A DNA stretch of 64,000 nucleotides, taken from the NCBI RefSeq assembly GCF_000373245.1, contig NZ_KB890756.1, positions 222,003-286,002 of the forward strand. The letters run 5' to 3'. Below the pieces are notes generated by a model. It searched no databases and was not told the origin of the DNA. It worked only from the letters and a program-made list of their open reading frames with translations. Positions 26,932 to 35,682 of the stretch are shown here, piece after piece. Source of the stretch: Echinicola pacifica DSM 19836. Its GTDB lineage: Bacteria; Bacteroidota; Bacteroidia; Cytophagales; Cyclobacteriaceae. A program made the translations under genes and the position numbers. Position 1 is the stretch's first letter; every line of letters starts with the position of its first letter.

Positions 26932-29814
26932 TTAGAAAGTATAAGCTAGCTTTACGCTGATCTTAGTACCTGGAGAGAGGCTGGTAAATATCTGATCATC
27001 GGCTTCATAAGATCTGAATACTTCCTCTTTCTTATCATTCAGCAGGTTGCTGATTTTGAGCCCAGTCTGGAATCGCTCATCTGAGCCAAAGGACTTATTC
27101 ACGTTCAGGTTAAGGCTATTGAAAGGGACGGTATAGGTATCTGTTCTATTTCCGAAACCTACATAAGAGAGGGTGCTACCCTGCACATTATAATAGACGC
27201 CAGCTTCCCAGCCATTTTCGAAATTCTCATATGCGATACCAGTGTTGATAATGAAAGGCGCCTGGCCAGCCATATCCCTGGTGGCAGAGACATCCTCGCC
27301 TTCACGGGCAGAAAGCTCTCTAGACCTCAGTTCTGATTCAGACATCTCAATGGAGGATTTGGTTACCGTCACATTGGCGTTGAAGAAAAAGTTCTTCGCA
27401 GCAGGGCTGATGATATCGAGGGATTTTCTTACTTCTAATTCCAAACCCAGCACTTTGCCGTCACCCACATTTCGTGGCTGGAAAGCTCCTGGGTCGGAGA
27501 GAAACTGCACCATTTCGATAGGATTAGAAAACTGCTTATAGAAGGCACTTGCAGAGACGATCTCACCGCGCTTAGGGAACATTTCCCAGCGTGCATCCAC
27601 GTTATGGATTCGAGTGGCCTGTAGATTTCCATCCCATAGTACTTCTGTACCTCCGTTGGTTCTTTCTTCAAACAATCCACCGATAAAGGTTCTGCCTGTG
27701 ATCGGATCTAGGATCTCAGCAAAAGACAGCTCCTTAAAGGAAGGTCTGGCGATGGTCCTGGAATAGGAGAATCTTAAGTTTTGTACTTCTCCCAGATCAT
27801 AGATCAAGTTCAAGGTCGGGAAGAAATCTGTATCATCCAGCACTTTGGCATTATTGAGGACGATGGTTCTGGTTTGGTTTGAGCCGGTATAAAACTGCTC
27901 ATATTTCTCCATTCTTACCCCGATGATCGCCTTCAGGTTTTCCACAGGCTTGATCTCAGTATTGACATATAAGCCTAGGTTATTGATGCTGGCATTATAG
28001 GCATTAGGATTATTAGGGATAAACAAGGGATCGTATCTCAGTCCATTGATATTATCTGCTGAGAAGAGGTTTTCCTCATCAAACACGGCATTAGGATCGC
28101 CGTCAAATTCCGTATTACCGGTAGGGAACTGGAAGCTTTGGATCAGGAAGTCTCTTTCTTTATAGGCATAGCTGGAACCAAAACCAAATTTGGCCGGCTC
28201 GTTCATGAAGGAATAGTTCTTGGTAATATCGACTTTACCCACGAGGTTGTTTTCGTCGAGGGATCTCCAGATTCTTTCTGGCAGACCTACTTCGGTAGAG
28301 ATATCGTTATTGCCATCTCTGAAGCGCAGGATTCTCACGTCAGGATCTTCGATCACTGAGCGAGTAGGGCTGATTTTCCATCCCAATTCCCAGTCATTGG
28401 TAGGTCCTAGCTTATGCTCACCACTCAACAGTACATTGGTAAGAGAGCGCTCGCTGTATTCGATATTGTACTGATCTGCGCCATATACGGTACCCACGTT
28501 ATTGGATTCGAAGTCGAATTGGCCCACGGTGGATTCTCCATTCTGGAGTCTAAGCACGTTCAATTTGAACTTAGAGAGTCCAGTTTTATAGGCCAGGCCA
28601 GCCAGGCCGCCCAATAGGACGTTATTGGTTCCATAATCACCCACCTGGGTTTCCAATGGGGTCAATTGGTAATCGGAGGCATCACTTGGCTTACCATACA
28701 GGTTATACTGTGCGCCTTCGTAGTAAGAAGTTTCGTTGGTATAGGTCAGCGCAAAGTTATAGCCTAGTTTATTATCATTGCCTACGGCAATTTGATTTCC
28801 GAAGGAAATACCTAAGCTCATATCCATCAGGTTACGGCCTCTGGTTCCGCCCATGGTAGGATTAAATCCTCTCAGGATGGACTGATATTCTTGCCCTTCA
28901 GGGCTATTAGGCTGAGTGACCACCTCGGCATACTGGGGGATATCTGTGCTTCCGCCAGTGGGGATGGCACGGTATCCATTATCATAACCCAAAAAGTCAG
29001 TTTTGCTACCTTGTACACTTAGGTAATTTTTGTTGAAGTGCATGGAAGGGTTATACCCACCACTAAGGCTTACTTTGAATGTTTTTTCCTCAGGAAAATC
29101 TTTGGTTTCGATATCCACGACACCGCCGGTAAAGTCTGCTGGCAGGTTACTGGTGAAGGACTTGGATACGATGATATTGTCCACCACATTGGTAGGGAAG
29201 ATATCCATCTGGATGGAATTTCGGTCTGGATCCAGACCAGGGATGTCCACCCCGTTCAGTACTGTTTTGGTATATCTGTCGCCAAGGCCACGGATATAGA
29301 CATATTTCCCACCTTCTATGGATACGCCGGTCACCCTTTTGATGGCTGAGGCGGCGTCACTATCGCCGATTTTGCGGAAGGTAGAGGCAGAGATACCGTC
29401 GATCATGCTTGCTGCATTTCTCTTGACCGTCATCAGGGCGGCCTCGGTAGTTCTGATGGCCTGAGCGGTCACCACTACAGACTCTAGTTCTTCGGTGGAT
29501 TCGCCCATTTGCAAGTCACTAAGAAGTGTTACCTGATTGGGTTTTACTTCCACACCACTGATTTCAAGCTTATTAAAAGAGATAAATGATGCCACGATGG
29601 TATAAGTTCCTGGAGCCAATTTGATTTCAAAATCTCCGTCCAGGTCCGTTACAGCGCCGGTTTGTGTTTCTTTTACCAAAACAGAAACCCCAATAAGAGG
29701 CTCTCCCAAGCCTTCTTCGATGATATTTCCTCGGATAGTCCCTTGCTGAGCAAGAACTAGAGTTGGAATGGCAGCACATACCAAGATGGTAAGGGCCACG
29801 ATAAGTTTTTTCAT
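26932..29814 (-). CDS. TonB-dependent receptor with carboxypeptidase-regulatory-like domain
   Basis: Outer-membrane receptor of 960 residues. The signal peptide ends LVLAQ; a carboxypeptidase-regulatory-like fold covers about residues 23-105, then a plug with YVYIRGLGDRYTKTVLNGVD, and a barrel ending SVKLAYTF. The plug text is that of a receptor class different from the SusC and Oar types. The lipoprotein gene 94 bp upstream and in the same direction is probably its surface partner. Its solute is not evident. Confidence 0.92.
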   Translation of the reverse strand: MKKLIVALTILVCAAIPTLVLAQQGTIRGNIIEEGLGEPLIGVSVLVKETQTGAVTDLDGDFEIKLAPGTYTIVASFISFNKLEISGVEVKPNQVTLLSDLQMGESTEELESVVVTAQAIRTTEAALMTVKRNAASMIDGISASTFRKIGDSDAASAIKRVTGVSIEGGKYVYIRGLGDRYTKTVLNGVDIPGLDPDRNSIQMDIFPTNVVDNIIVSKSFTSNLPADFTGGVVDIETKDFPEEKTFKVSLSGGYNPSMHFNKNYLSVQGSKTDFLGYDNGYRAIPTGGSTDIPQYAEVVTQPNSPEGQEYQSILRGFNPTMGGTRGRNLMDMSLGISFGNQIAVGNDNKLGYNFALTYTNETSYYEGAQYNLYGKPSDASDYQLTPLETQVGDYGTNNVLLGGLAGLAYKTGLSKFKLNVLRLQNGESTVGQFDFESNNVGTVYGADQYNIEYSERSLTNVLLSGEHKLGPTNDWELGWKISPTRSVIEDPDVRILRFRDGNNDISTEVGLPERIWRSLDENNLVGKVDITKNYSFMNEPAKFGFGSSYAYKERDFLIQSFQFPTGNTEFDGDPNAVFDEENLFSADNINGLRYDPLFIPNNPNAYNASINNLGLYVNTEIKPVENLKAIIGVRMEKYEQFYTGSNQTRTIVLNNAKVLDDTDFFPTLNLIYDLGEVQNLRFSYSRTIARPSFKELSFAEILDPITGRTFIGGLFEERTNGGTEVLWDGNLQATRIHNVDARWEMFPKRGEIVSASAFYKQFSNPIEMVQFLSDPGAFQPRNVGDGKVLGLELEVRKSLDIISPAAKNFFFNANVTVTKSSIEMSESELRSRELSAREGEDVSATRDMAGQAPFIINTGIAYENFENGWEAGVYYNVQGSTLSYVGFGNRTDTYTVPFNSLNLNVNKSFGSDERFQTGLKISNLLNDKKEEVFRSYEADDQIFTSLSPGTKISVKLAYTF

Positions 29815-29867
29815 CTTTATGATATTATTTGTTACAGCTAACGATTAAGAAGATAAAAAAGTGAAGA

Positions 29868-29892
29868 AGAAGGGATCTTGCAGATCCCTTCT
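29868..29892 (-). other. Hairpin between lipoprotein and receptor genes
   Basis: Perfect 10-bp stem AGAAGGGATC / GATCCCTTCT with a TTGCA loop. On the minus strand it follows the lipoprotein stop and precedes the receptor start, with only a weak U-rich tail, so partial termination or mRNA processing is possible. Confidence 0.6.
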
Positions 29893-29908
29893 TTTATGGA
29901 TGATCGTA

Positions 29909-31096
29909 TTATTTCAAGATATCTAGTTCGCCAGACACATAAGCCCAAGACCAACCAGCGAATACAGACTTGTCTGCACCTACGGTGTTTGCACCTTCTG
30001 CGACAGCAGTGGTAAAGGCATCAGAACCACCAAGGAAGAAATCCGATACAGAAGCACCTTCTGGAAGGGTCACCTGGAAGTTAGAGAAGTTAGACATTAC
30101 AGTAGGAAGTTGGTCAAACGTCTGACCAGCAGCTAGGCTAGTGAAGTAGATATTAGACATGTCCACATTAGTATTGTCATCATTGTCCACAAGACCGGCT
30201 GCAGTCTGAGCGATGATAGATCCATTGGTAAGGGTATAATTACCATTGATATAAGCACCTTCAGGGCCGTCTAGTTCGAATAATTTGTCACCAGCACTTA
30301 CCACGATGAAGTTGTCCAAAGTACCTTTCCAAGCTTGATCAGCATCGATAGCGTCATCACCTGCATTCCATACCACTGCATTTTTTACGTTTACAGTTCC
30401 GCCAAACCACTCGATGCCATCATCCTGGTTGCCTACAACTTCCACGTTTTCGATGGTCGTACCAGAACCTACAGCTCCTAAAGTAAGGCCGTTGATTTCG
30501 TTACCGTCACCGATATTAGCACCACCATGACGGATAGATACATATTTTAATACACCAGAGTTATCTTCATCATCAGAACCGCCATACAGGCCATTGGTGT
30601 CGGATGGTGGGATACCTTCGATTTGCATTTCAGTTACATTACCTTTAAGGGAAGCGTTTGCTTTACCTAAGATCAATAGTCCGCCCCATAGGCCGCTTTG
30701 GTTAGCAGAAAGTCCGTCAGGGAAGTAAATTTGACCTGGCTCTACACGGTCAGCTACAGAGGTAAAGATGATAGGCTTCTCGGCAGTACCGTTTGCCATG
30801 ATTTTTCCTCCTCTAGCCACTACCAGGGCGGTAGCGTTTGCGCCAGAACCGGCTTCACCTTTGATGATTGTTCCTTCTTCGATAGTCAAGGTTACTCCGT
30901 CTAATACAAAAACCCTAGTGGTCAATGTATAAACATTACCGCTTTTCAGCGTAAGATCCTCAGTGATATTAGCGTTTAGGATAAATTCATCTTCAGGCTC
31001 AGTAATAGGATCCGGATCGGTGTTGTCATCAGTACAAGAAGTGAACATGATGCATGCTCCGACCAACATTAAGAACAGTAGATTGAGTTTTTTCAT
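29909..31096 (-). CDS. Beta-helix surface lipoprotein, partner of TonB receptor
   Basis: Lipoprotein of 395 residues: MKKLNLLFLMLVGACIMFTSC contains the lipobox, followed by an Asp/Pro-rich linker (DDNTDPDPITEPEDE). The body is rich in short repeated strands (TIENVEVVGNQDDGIEWFG, TVNVKNAVVWNAGDDAID), as in right-handed parallel beta-helix proteins. Such proteins are often encoded next to TonB receptors in Bacteroidota, as here. No catalytic residues of a pectate-lyase type stand out. A binding role on the cell surface is inference. Confidence 0.8.
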   Translation of the reverse strand: MKKLNLLFLMLVGACIMFTSCTDDNTDPDPITEPEDEFILNANITEDLTLKSGNVYTLTTRVFVLDGVTLTIEEGTIIKGEAGSGANATALVVARGGKIMANGTAEKPIIFTSVADRVEPGQIYFPDGLSANQSGLWGGLLILGKANASLKGNVTEMQIEGIPPSDTNGLYGGSDDEDNSGVLKYVSIRHGGANIGDGNEINGLTLGAVGSGTTIENVEVVGNQDDGIEWFGGTVNVKNAVVWNAGDDAIDADQAWKGTLDNFIVVSAGDKLFELDGPEGAYINGNYTLTNGSIIAQTAAGLVDNDDNTNVDMSNIYFTSLAAGQTFDQLPTVMSNFSNFQVTLPEGASVSDFFLGGSDAFTTAVAEGANTVGADKSVFAGWSWAYVSGELDILK

Positions 31097-31240
31097 GATT
31101 ATGAAATTGATTTAGTTTGTTTGCTGCTTTGATTTTGCTCCACAAAACTGACCCAATTTTTCCTGCTCTTAGAATTTTTCCAATTATGTATTTTTTAATA
31201 AAACTGGATGAAGATTAATATTGCTTTAACAAAAAGGACA

Positions 31241-31268
31241 AAAAAAAGCCTTTGATCTCTCAAAGGCT
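31241..31268 (-). terminator. Terminator of the MoxR gene
   Basis: Stem AGCCTTTGA / TCAAAGGCT with a TCTC loop, then an A run at 31241-31247 that is a U run in the minus-strand transcript. It lies 22 bases after the MoxR stop. Confidence 0.9.
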
Positions 31269-31290
31269 CCTCATTTTGCGCAGTTATCGC

Positions 31291-32262
31291 TTATTTCAAT
31301 GTTACCGATTTGTTAATTGGTATCTTATCTAGGATAATTTGAACCAGATCCCGGGTGTTGATATTATCCGCTTCTGCCTCATAATTGAGAATTATACGGT
31401 GATTTAGCACATCTTCTGCGACATTTTTGATATCCTCAGGAAGGACATAATCACGGCCATCCATAAATGCCACCGCTCGGGAGGCCAGATTTAGGTTGAT
31501 ACTTGCCCTTGGCGAAACCCCAAACTGGATATACTTCGCCTCCTCTTGCAGGCCGTACTTTTCAGGAAATCTCGTCGCAAAAACCAGTTCAATAATATAA
31601 TGCTCCAGTGATTCGGAAATCTGCACCTTATTGATCTCTTCTCTTATTGCGAAAATATCCTCCTTGGACAGCTTAGCTTCCACCGAAGAGCTAAAACTCA
31701 TATTCGCCATGCGGCGCATCACCTCCAGCTCATCCGCCTTGCCAGGATATTCGATATGCACTTTCATCATAAATCGATCCACCTGAGCCTCTGGCAGCGG
31801 GTAAGTCCCTTCCTGATCCACGGGGTTCTGGGTGGCCAACACCAAAAATGGCCGATCCAGCGGGTAAGTAGTGTCTCCGATGGTCACCTGCTTCTCCTGC
31901 ATTGCCTCCAAAAGCGCTGACTGCACCTTGGCAGGAGAACGGTTTACCTCATCCGCCAATATCAAATTGGAGAATATCGGGCCCTTCTTCACCTCAAAAT
32001 CACCATTCTGCTGATTATAGATCATGGTTCCGATCAGATCAGCAGGCAATAAATCGGGGGTAAACTGAATCCTATTAAAATCCAGGTGAAGCACCTTGGC
32101 CAGCGTATTTACCGTCAGCGTCTTTGCCAATCCCGGTACACCTTCCAATAAAATATGACCGTTCGTAAATAATCCTATCAATAGACGATTGACCATTCTG
32201 TCCTGACCAACCACGATCTTACGGACCTCCTTGATTACTTCCTGAATTTTTTCCTGATGCAT
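31291..32262 (-). CDS. MoxR family AAA+ ATPase
   Basis: Cytoplasmic chaperone-like ATPase, 323 residues. Walker A GVPGLAKT is at 41-48 and Walker B ILADEVNRS begins at 101; sensor region LATQNPVDQEGTYPLPEAQ follows. MoxR proteins usually mature partner proteins with vWA domains encoded next to them; here no DUF58 or vWA gene follows and a terminator sits directly downstream, so this copy stands alone. The only vWA in the window is the distant tyrosinase fusion, and no link is implied. Confidence 0.93.
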   Translation of the reverse strand: MHQEKIQEVIKEVRKIVVGQDRMVNRLLIGLFTNGHILLEGVPGLAKTLTVNTLAKVLHLDFNRIQFTPDLLPADLIGTMIYNQQNGDFEVKKGPIFSNLILADEVNRSPAKVQSALLEAMQEKQVTIGDTTYPLDRPFLVLATQNPVDQEGTYPLPEAQVDRFMMKVHIEYPGKADELEVMRRMANMSFSSSVEAKLSKEDIFAIREEINKVQISESLEHYIIELVFATRFPEKYGLQEEAKYIQFGVSPRASINLNLASRAVAFMDGRDYVLPEDIKNVAEDVLNHRIILNYEAEADNINTRDLVQIILDKIPINKSVTLK

Positions 32263-32459
32263 TACCTTATTTATGATTTATGATTTGTCCTTTATATTTT
32301 TAATCTTTTCAGCCCTTCGGGCCAATATTCATTTCTCCTGCCATCCTGACGATCTCCTCCAACTCGACTATAGTCGCTGTGATAGGAGGCCTAAATTATG
32401 ATTTTTTGGTCTTTATCACAATTTATGCCCAAAGGAATACGCCATAACGCAGACCAATA

Positions 32460-33104
32460 TTATTTCTTATTAAACCTAGAGGTTCTGCTTTGCCCAGGGC
32501 GGTTGCTGTACTTCCTTGGGAGCTTCTTTATCTCCAATAGTTTATAGAGGTCAAATTGGCTGTACTCTCGCACCTCTCCCACAGCAAATCCCTCTATGGT
32601 GAGGTTCTCCATTCCCCAGCGCACCAGTCGCAAGGTCGGCAATCCCACCGCTGCGGTCATTTTTCGCACCTGTCTGTTTTTGCCTTCGGTGATGCTCAGC
32701 TCCAACCATGCGTCAGGAACTGTTTTACGATAACGAATGGGAGGGTCTCTTTCGGGTAATTCAGGTGGATTATTTTTCAATAAAACCTCCGCTGGACGGG
32801 TATGATGGTTTTTACCATCCACCGTAATGTCCACTCCTGCGGCCAACTTCTCCAAGGCCTCTTCCTGAGGCTCACCTTCCACCTGTGCCAGATAGGTCCT
32901 TGCATGTTCATACTGAGGATCCAGCAGATAATGGTTCAGGGACTTGTCATCGGTGATCAACAGCATACCTTCACTGTCCTTGTCCAGACGACCCACAGGA
33001 TATACCTCTTTGGGGAAATCACTGAGCGATTTTAACGTACTTCTTTCACCACTAAACTGGCTTAGCATCCCAAAGGGCTTATAGATCACAAAATATCGAG
33101 GCAT
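32460..33104 (-). CDS. rluE: rRNA pseudouridine synthase, RluE-like
   Basis: Isomerises a uridine in 23S rRNA. I chose the start at 33104, giving MPRYFVIYKPFGMLSQFSGE, the usual beginning of this group, and 214 residues; the frame is open to 33173 but the added residues do not fit. The catalytic Asp is in GRLDKDSEGMLLITDD. There is no S4 domain, in line with the RluE group rather than RluB or RsuA. A basic C-terminal tail (KKLPRKYSNRPGQSRTSRF) may help RNA binding. Confidence 0.87.
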   Translation of the reverse strand: MPRYFVIYKPFGMLSQFSGERSTLKSLSDFPKEVYPVGRLDKDSEGMLLITDDKSLNHYLLDPQYEHARTYLAQVEGEPQEEALEKLAAGVDITVDGKNHHTRPAEVLLKNNPPELPERDPPIRYRKTVPDAWLELSITEGKNRQVRKMTAAVGLPTLRLVRWGMENLTIEGFAVGEVREYSQFDLYKLLEIKKLPRKYSNRPGQSRTSRFNKK

Positions 33105-33308
33105 AATTACATTTTTTACCAGACAAAGGTGCTTATTATCCCAGTCAAATGCAACCTCTCTCCCCCGCACCAAAGTGGAATAACTTAAGGCCTTAGAAGT
33201 ATAATAATGAACCGCCAGCAGCCACAGTCAGACCTCCTATACTTCAAAAATTGGTGAAGTACCATTCCATACTATAGCGGAGGATGGCCAATTACGAAAG
33301 GGGGAATA

Positions 33309-33344
33309 AAAAAACACCCTGACTCTAATGAAGGTCAGGGTGTT
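33309..33344 (-). terminator. Terminator of the small lipoprotein gene
   Basis: Perfect 11-bp stem AACACCCTGAC / GTCAGGGTGTT with a 10-base loop and an A run on its lower side, which is the U tract for minus-strand transcription. Confidence 0.88.
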
Positions 33345-33389
33345 CGCAACTATCTTAATCTCTGTTTACCAGATTTGGGTACTATTCTA

Positions 33390-33887
33390 TTATATTTTCT
33401 CGACGTGCACTTCGCCATTATGGTCTTTATCTACAATCACCAATAGAACTGGCTTGATAGAGTGGGTTTGCTCCTCCCCATCGATGGCCTCATAAGAGAA
33501 GGTCAGGTGACCATGATCATCCTCCATCAGACTTACTGGCTCTAGCTTGGTGGCCTTATTGGTAGCAGGCATTACCACTGCGATTACATACTCATTTTCA
33601 AAGTCTATCGCCGTTGGCTTTCCGCCCTCTCCCATCACTGTGGCCATCCCGAAGACACTGTTAAATTCCTCAGCAGTTTCGAATTTCACCTGAGAAACCT
33701 CCCCTGCGTCATTCTTGATGAAATACTTCTCGGCTACCTTATAGGTCACCTCTTTTGCTTCAGAATGATGCGCTGCCATCTCTGTGCCTGTTTCTGTTTC
33801 TGTTACTTCTTCTGTTTTCTTGGTATTCTCACAGCTGGTCAATACGACCCCGATTGCCAGTGCTGCAATAATCATTGATTTCATCAT
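33390..33887 (-). CDS. Hypothetical small lipoprotein
   Basis: About 165 residues. The start at 33887 or 33884 gives M(M)KSMIIAALAIGVVLTSC, a lipoprotein signal, so the longer frame to 33920 is unlikely. A Thr/Glu-rich linker (TKKTEEVTETETGTEMAAHH) precedes a globular part with VIAVVMPATNKATKLEPVSL and PVLLVIVDKDHNGEVHVEKI. I recognise no family. It is a single gene with its own terminator. Confidence 0.75.
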   Translation of the reverse strand: MMKSMIIAALAIGVVLTSCENTKKTEEVTETETGTEMAAHHSEAKEVTYKVAEKYFIKNDAGEVSQVKFETAEEFNSVFGMATVMGEGGKPTAIDFENEYVIAVVMPATNKATKLEPVSLMEDDHGHLTFSYEAIDGEEQTHSIKPVLLVIVDKDHNGEVHVEKI

Positions 33888-33920
33888 GTCTGTTTCTTTT
33901 AAAATAATAATTTGAATCAC

Positions 33921-34356
33921 TAAAAAGTACCGCTTTCAAAAGTAGTACATCGGTCTTTACGCTTTTGAAGGAAAACAAGTTTAATCCTTACCCTAATAAT
34001 AATTACAATAAACACTATTTTTATGCAATTTTCATAGTATTTAAAGCAAAAATAATGATATATACTTATTAACTTTAAATAAAATTCATATTAGAACTTA
34101 TAAGTCCTAAAAGGGTAAAAAGGACAGTTGCCTTCCAAAAAACGGCTATCCCAGTCGGTTTAAGCTTATTTTACGAAGCTAAACACAAAAGGTTATTTGC
34201 TAAAACCAAGCCACAACTGGCCATTTCAAAATAATTATTCGAATTCCTTCCTAAAAAATGTTAAAAACTCTTTACACCTCATAAATCACCCCATTCCTCT
34301 TCTATTGTTTCCTTAGCTTTCCCCTCCTTCCAGCAGCGTGAGACGGATAGATAAAC
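33921..34356. other. AT-rich intergenic region without visible gene
   Basis: 436 bp, strongly AT-rich at 33990-34090. It should hold the promoter of the small lipoprotein. No RNA gene or repeat could be recognised. Confidence 0.4.
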
Positions 34357-35118
34357 TCAGCCTCCAATTAATCTTTTATACTGTTTTAGTCGCTGTTTCA
34401 CTTTCCCTTGCAGGCTTTTCTCATACTTGAAATCATAGTAAAGCTTCAGCTCCTTTAGGGTATCCAGGCCATTGGCTTCGGAGTATTTACGGATAAGGTA
34501 AGTCATCATCTCAGGGTTGAGGTTCAGCCGATTTAGGTTTTTCATCGCATCTCTCATACTCACCTTTCGGAGTTTCAGCCGATTATTGTCAATAACCATA
34601 AAATCAAACTGTCCATCTTCCTCCTTATAGAGGATATTATTCAGTGTGAAGTCTTCATGAAAAACCCCGTTTTGATGGAGTCTATGGATAAATACCGCTA
34701 AGGCATCCAGCATCTGCACGGTATGATCCATCTGCTCGAGGTTAAAGTGAGTCAGAGGCTCATAATCAGAAAAAAGGGATATAAAATACCCTCCTTTCAA
34801 CTGCCCGAATCTATAATAATCAATATAAGCAATCGGCTCCGGGGTGTTGATTCCGCGTTGTTGCAGGGCAAATCCATAGGAATAAGCTCGCTTAGACTTG
34901 GTAGGTCGGAGGAAATTATAGATCAGCCGATTGGCCAAATAGATTTTCCTATAGCTCTTGATCACTAGCCTGGCCCCTGACACCTGATCCACCCTCACAT
35001 GATTTCTGAGGTCATAGATCAGCTGACCCTTGTGGTCAAAGGTCTGGGGAATGCTTTTAATATACTCTTCTAAATAATGATACTTCGGGTTAATGACTAA
35101 ATCTACCTTCATAATCAA
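34357..35118 (-). CDS. InaA/WaaP-like lipopolysaccharide kinase family protein
   Basis: Protein-kinase-like fold of 253 residues. Visible parts are the Lys of VIKSY (K54), the catalytic loop FHEDFTLNNIL (H154, D156, N161), and a metal-binding Asp in MVIDNNR (D177) where typical kinases have DFG. This matches the InaA/WaaP group that phosphorylates lipid A core sugars such as Kdo or heptose. It begins 9 bp after the acyl-carrier-like gene, so both are in one operon and probably act on envelope lipid. Confidence 0.82.
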   Translation of the reverse strand: MIMKVDLVINPKYHYLEEYIKSIPQTFDHKGQLIYDLRNHVRVDQVSGARLVIKSYRKIYLANRLIYNFLRPTKSKRAYSYGFALQQRGINTPEPIAYIDYYRFGQLKGGYFISLFSDYEPLTHFNLEQMDHTVQMLDALAVFIHRLHQNGVFHEDFTLNNILYKEEDGQFDFMVIDNNRLKLRKVSMRDAMKNLNRLNLNPEMMTYLIRKYSEANGLDTLKELKLYYDFKYEKSLQGKVKQRLKQYKRLIGG

Positions 35119-35127
35119 TTAAACCAC

Positions 35128-35373
35128 CTAGTTTTGGTGTTGAAGCATATTTTTGATGAGAGCATCGGGATTGGTGATGCTGGAGATCACCTCCTCTTGC
35201 AGCTCCAGGTGCAGGGCATCTTCCACATCATAGATCAGCCCATTGAGATATACCTTGTCAAAGCCTAGGTCTTTGACGAAATCAGCGGACTTTACTTTAG
35301 AAATCGGATGGATACCGTATTTCCCCATTACTTCTATGATGGCTTTTAGCTTGGTAAAATTATTCGTTTTCAT
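35128..35373 (-). CDS. Acyl-carrier-protein-like protein without the phosphopantetheine Ser
   Basis: An 81-residue protein from the chosen ATG at 35373; the open frame upstream to 35505 does not look coding. It aligns by eye with acyl carrier protein: SADFVKDLGFDKVYLNGLIY corresponds to the ACP segment xASFVEDLGADSLDTVELVM. The modified serine after LGxD is replaced by Lys 40. It therefore cannot carry a 4'-phosphopantetheine at the normal site. It directly precedes the InaA-like kinase, so it may be a docking or regulatory partner. Evidence is family resemblance only. Confidence 0.7.
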   Translation of the reverse strand: MKTNNFTKLKAIIEVMGKYGIHPISKVKSADFVKDLGFDKVYLNGLIYDVEDALHLELQEEVISSITNPDALIKNMLQHQN

Positions 35374-35682
35374 ACCTGTGGGTTTAATTTTTTGGAGGAA
35401 TATTTCCACCAAAACGTTGATAATCTTTATTCTGTGACACGCTGATGACAATTTCCCCTTAGCGGGTAAAGAAAAAACCAGTGAGAAAAAGGAAATCATT
35501 CCCAAAAGAAGTAGGTCTTCAATTATTTATTCCTATTCCCCACTGGCGTTTCTTATCGCCAAGCAGCTTTACTTTATTGCTTCGCAATCTTATTTTTATT
35601 CCCAAGAGAGCATTTACATTCCCCACTAAGCAGGGGGCAAATCACTTTGGCTCTGCCTATCATGCCTCATCAGGAATCAGCT
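35374..35682. other. Intergenic region, RND operon end to ACP-like gene
   Basis: 309 bp between two minus-strand units. The end of the efflux operon lies at 35683 and the promoter of the ACP-like/kinase pair should be near 35390-35470. I see no good terminator, only weak GC hairpins around 35610-35640. Confidence 0.35.

Noticed and set aside
31291-32262. MoxR with adjacent vWA partner operon
   Set aside because: A terminator follows the MoxR gene directly and upstream lies an rRNA modification gene; no vWA or DUF58 gene is linked.
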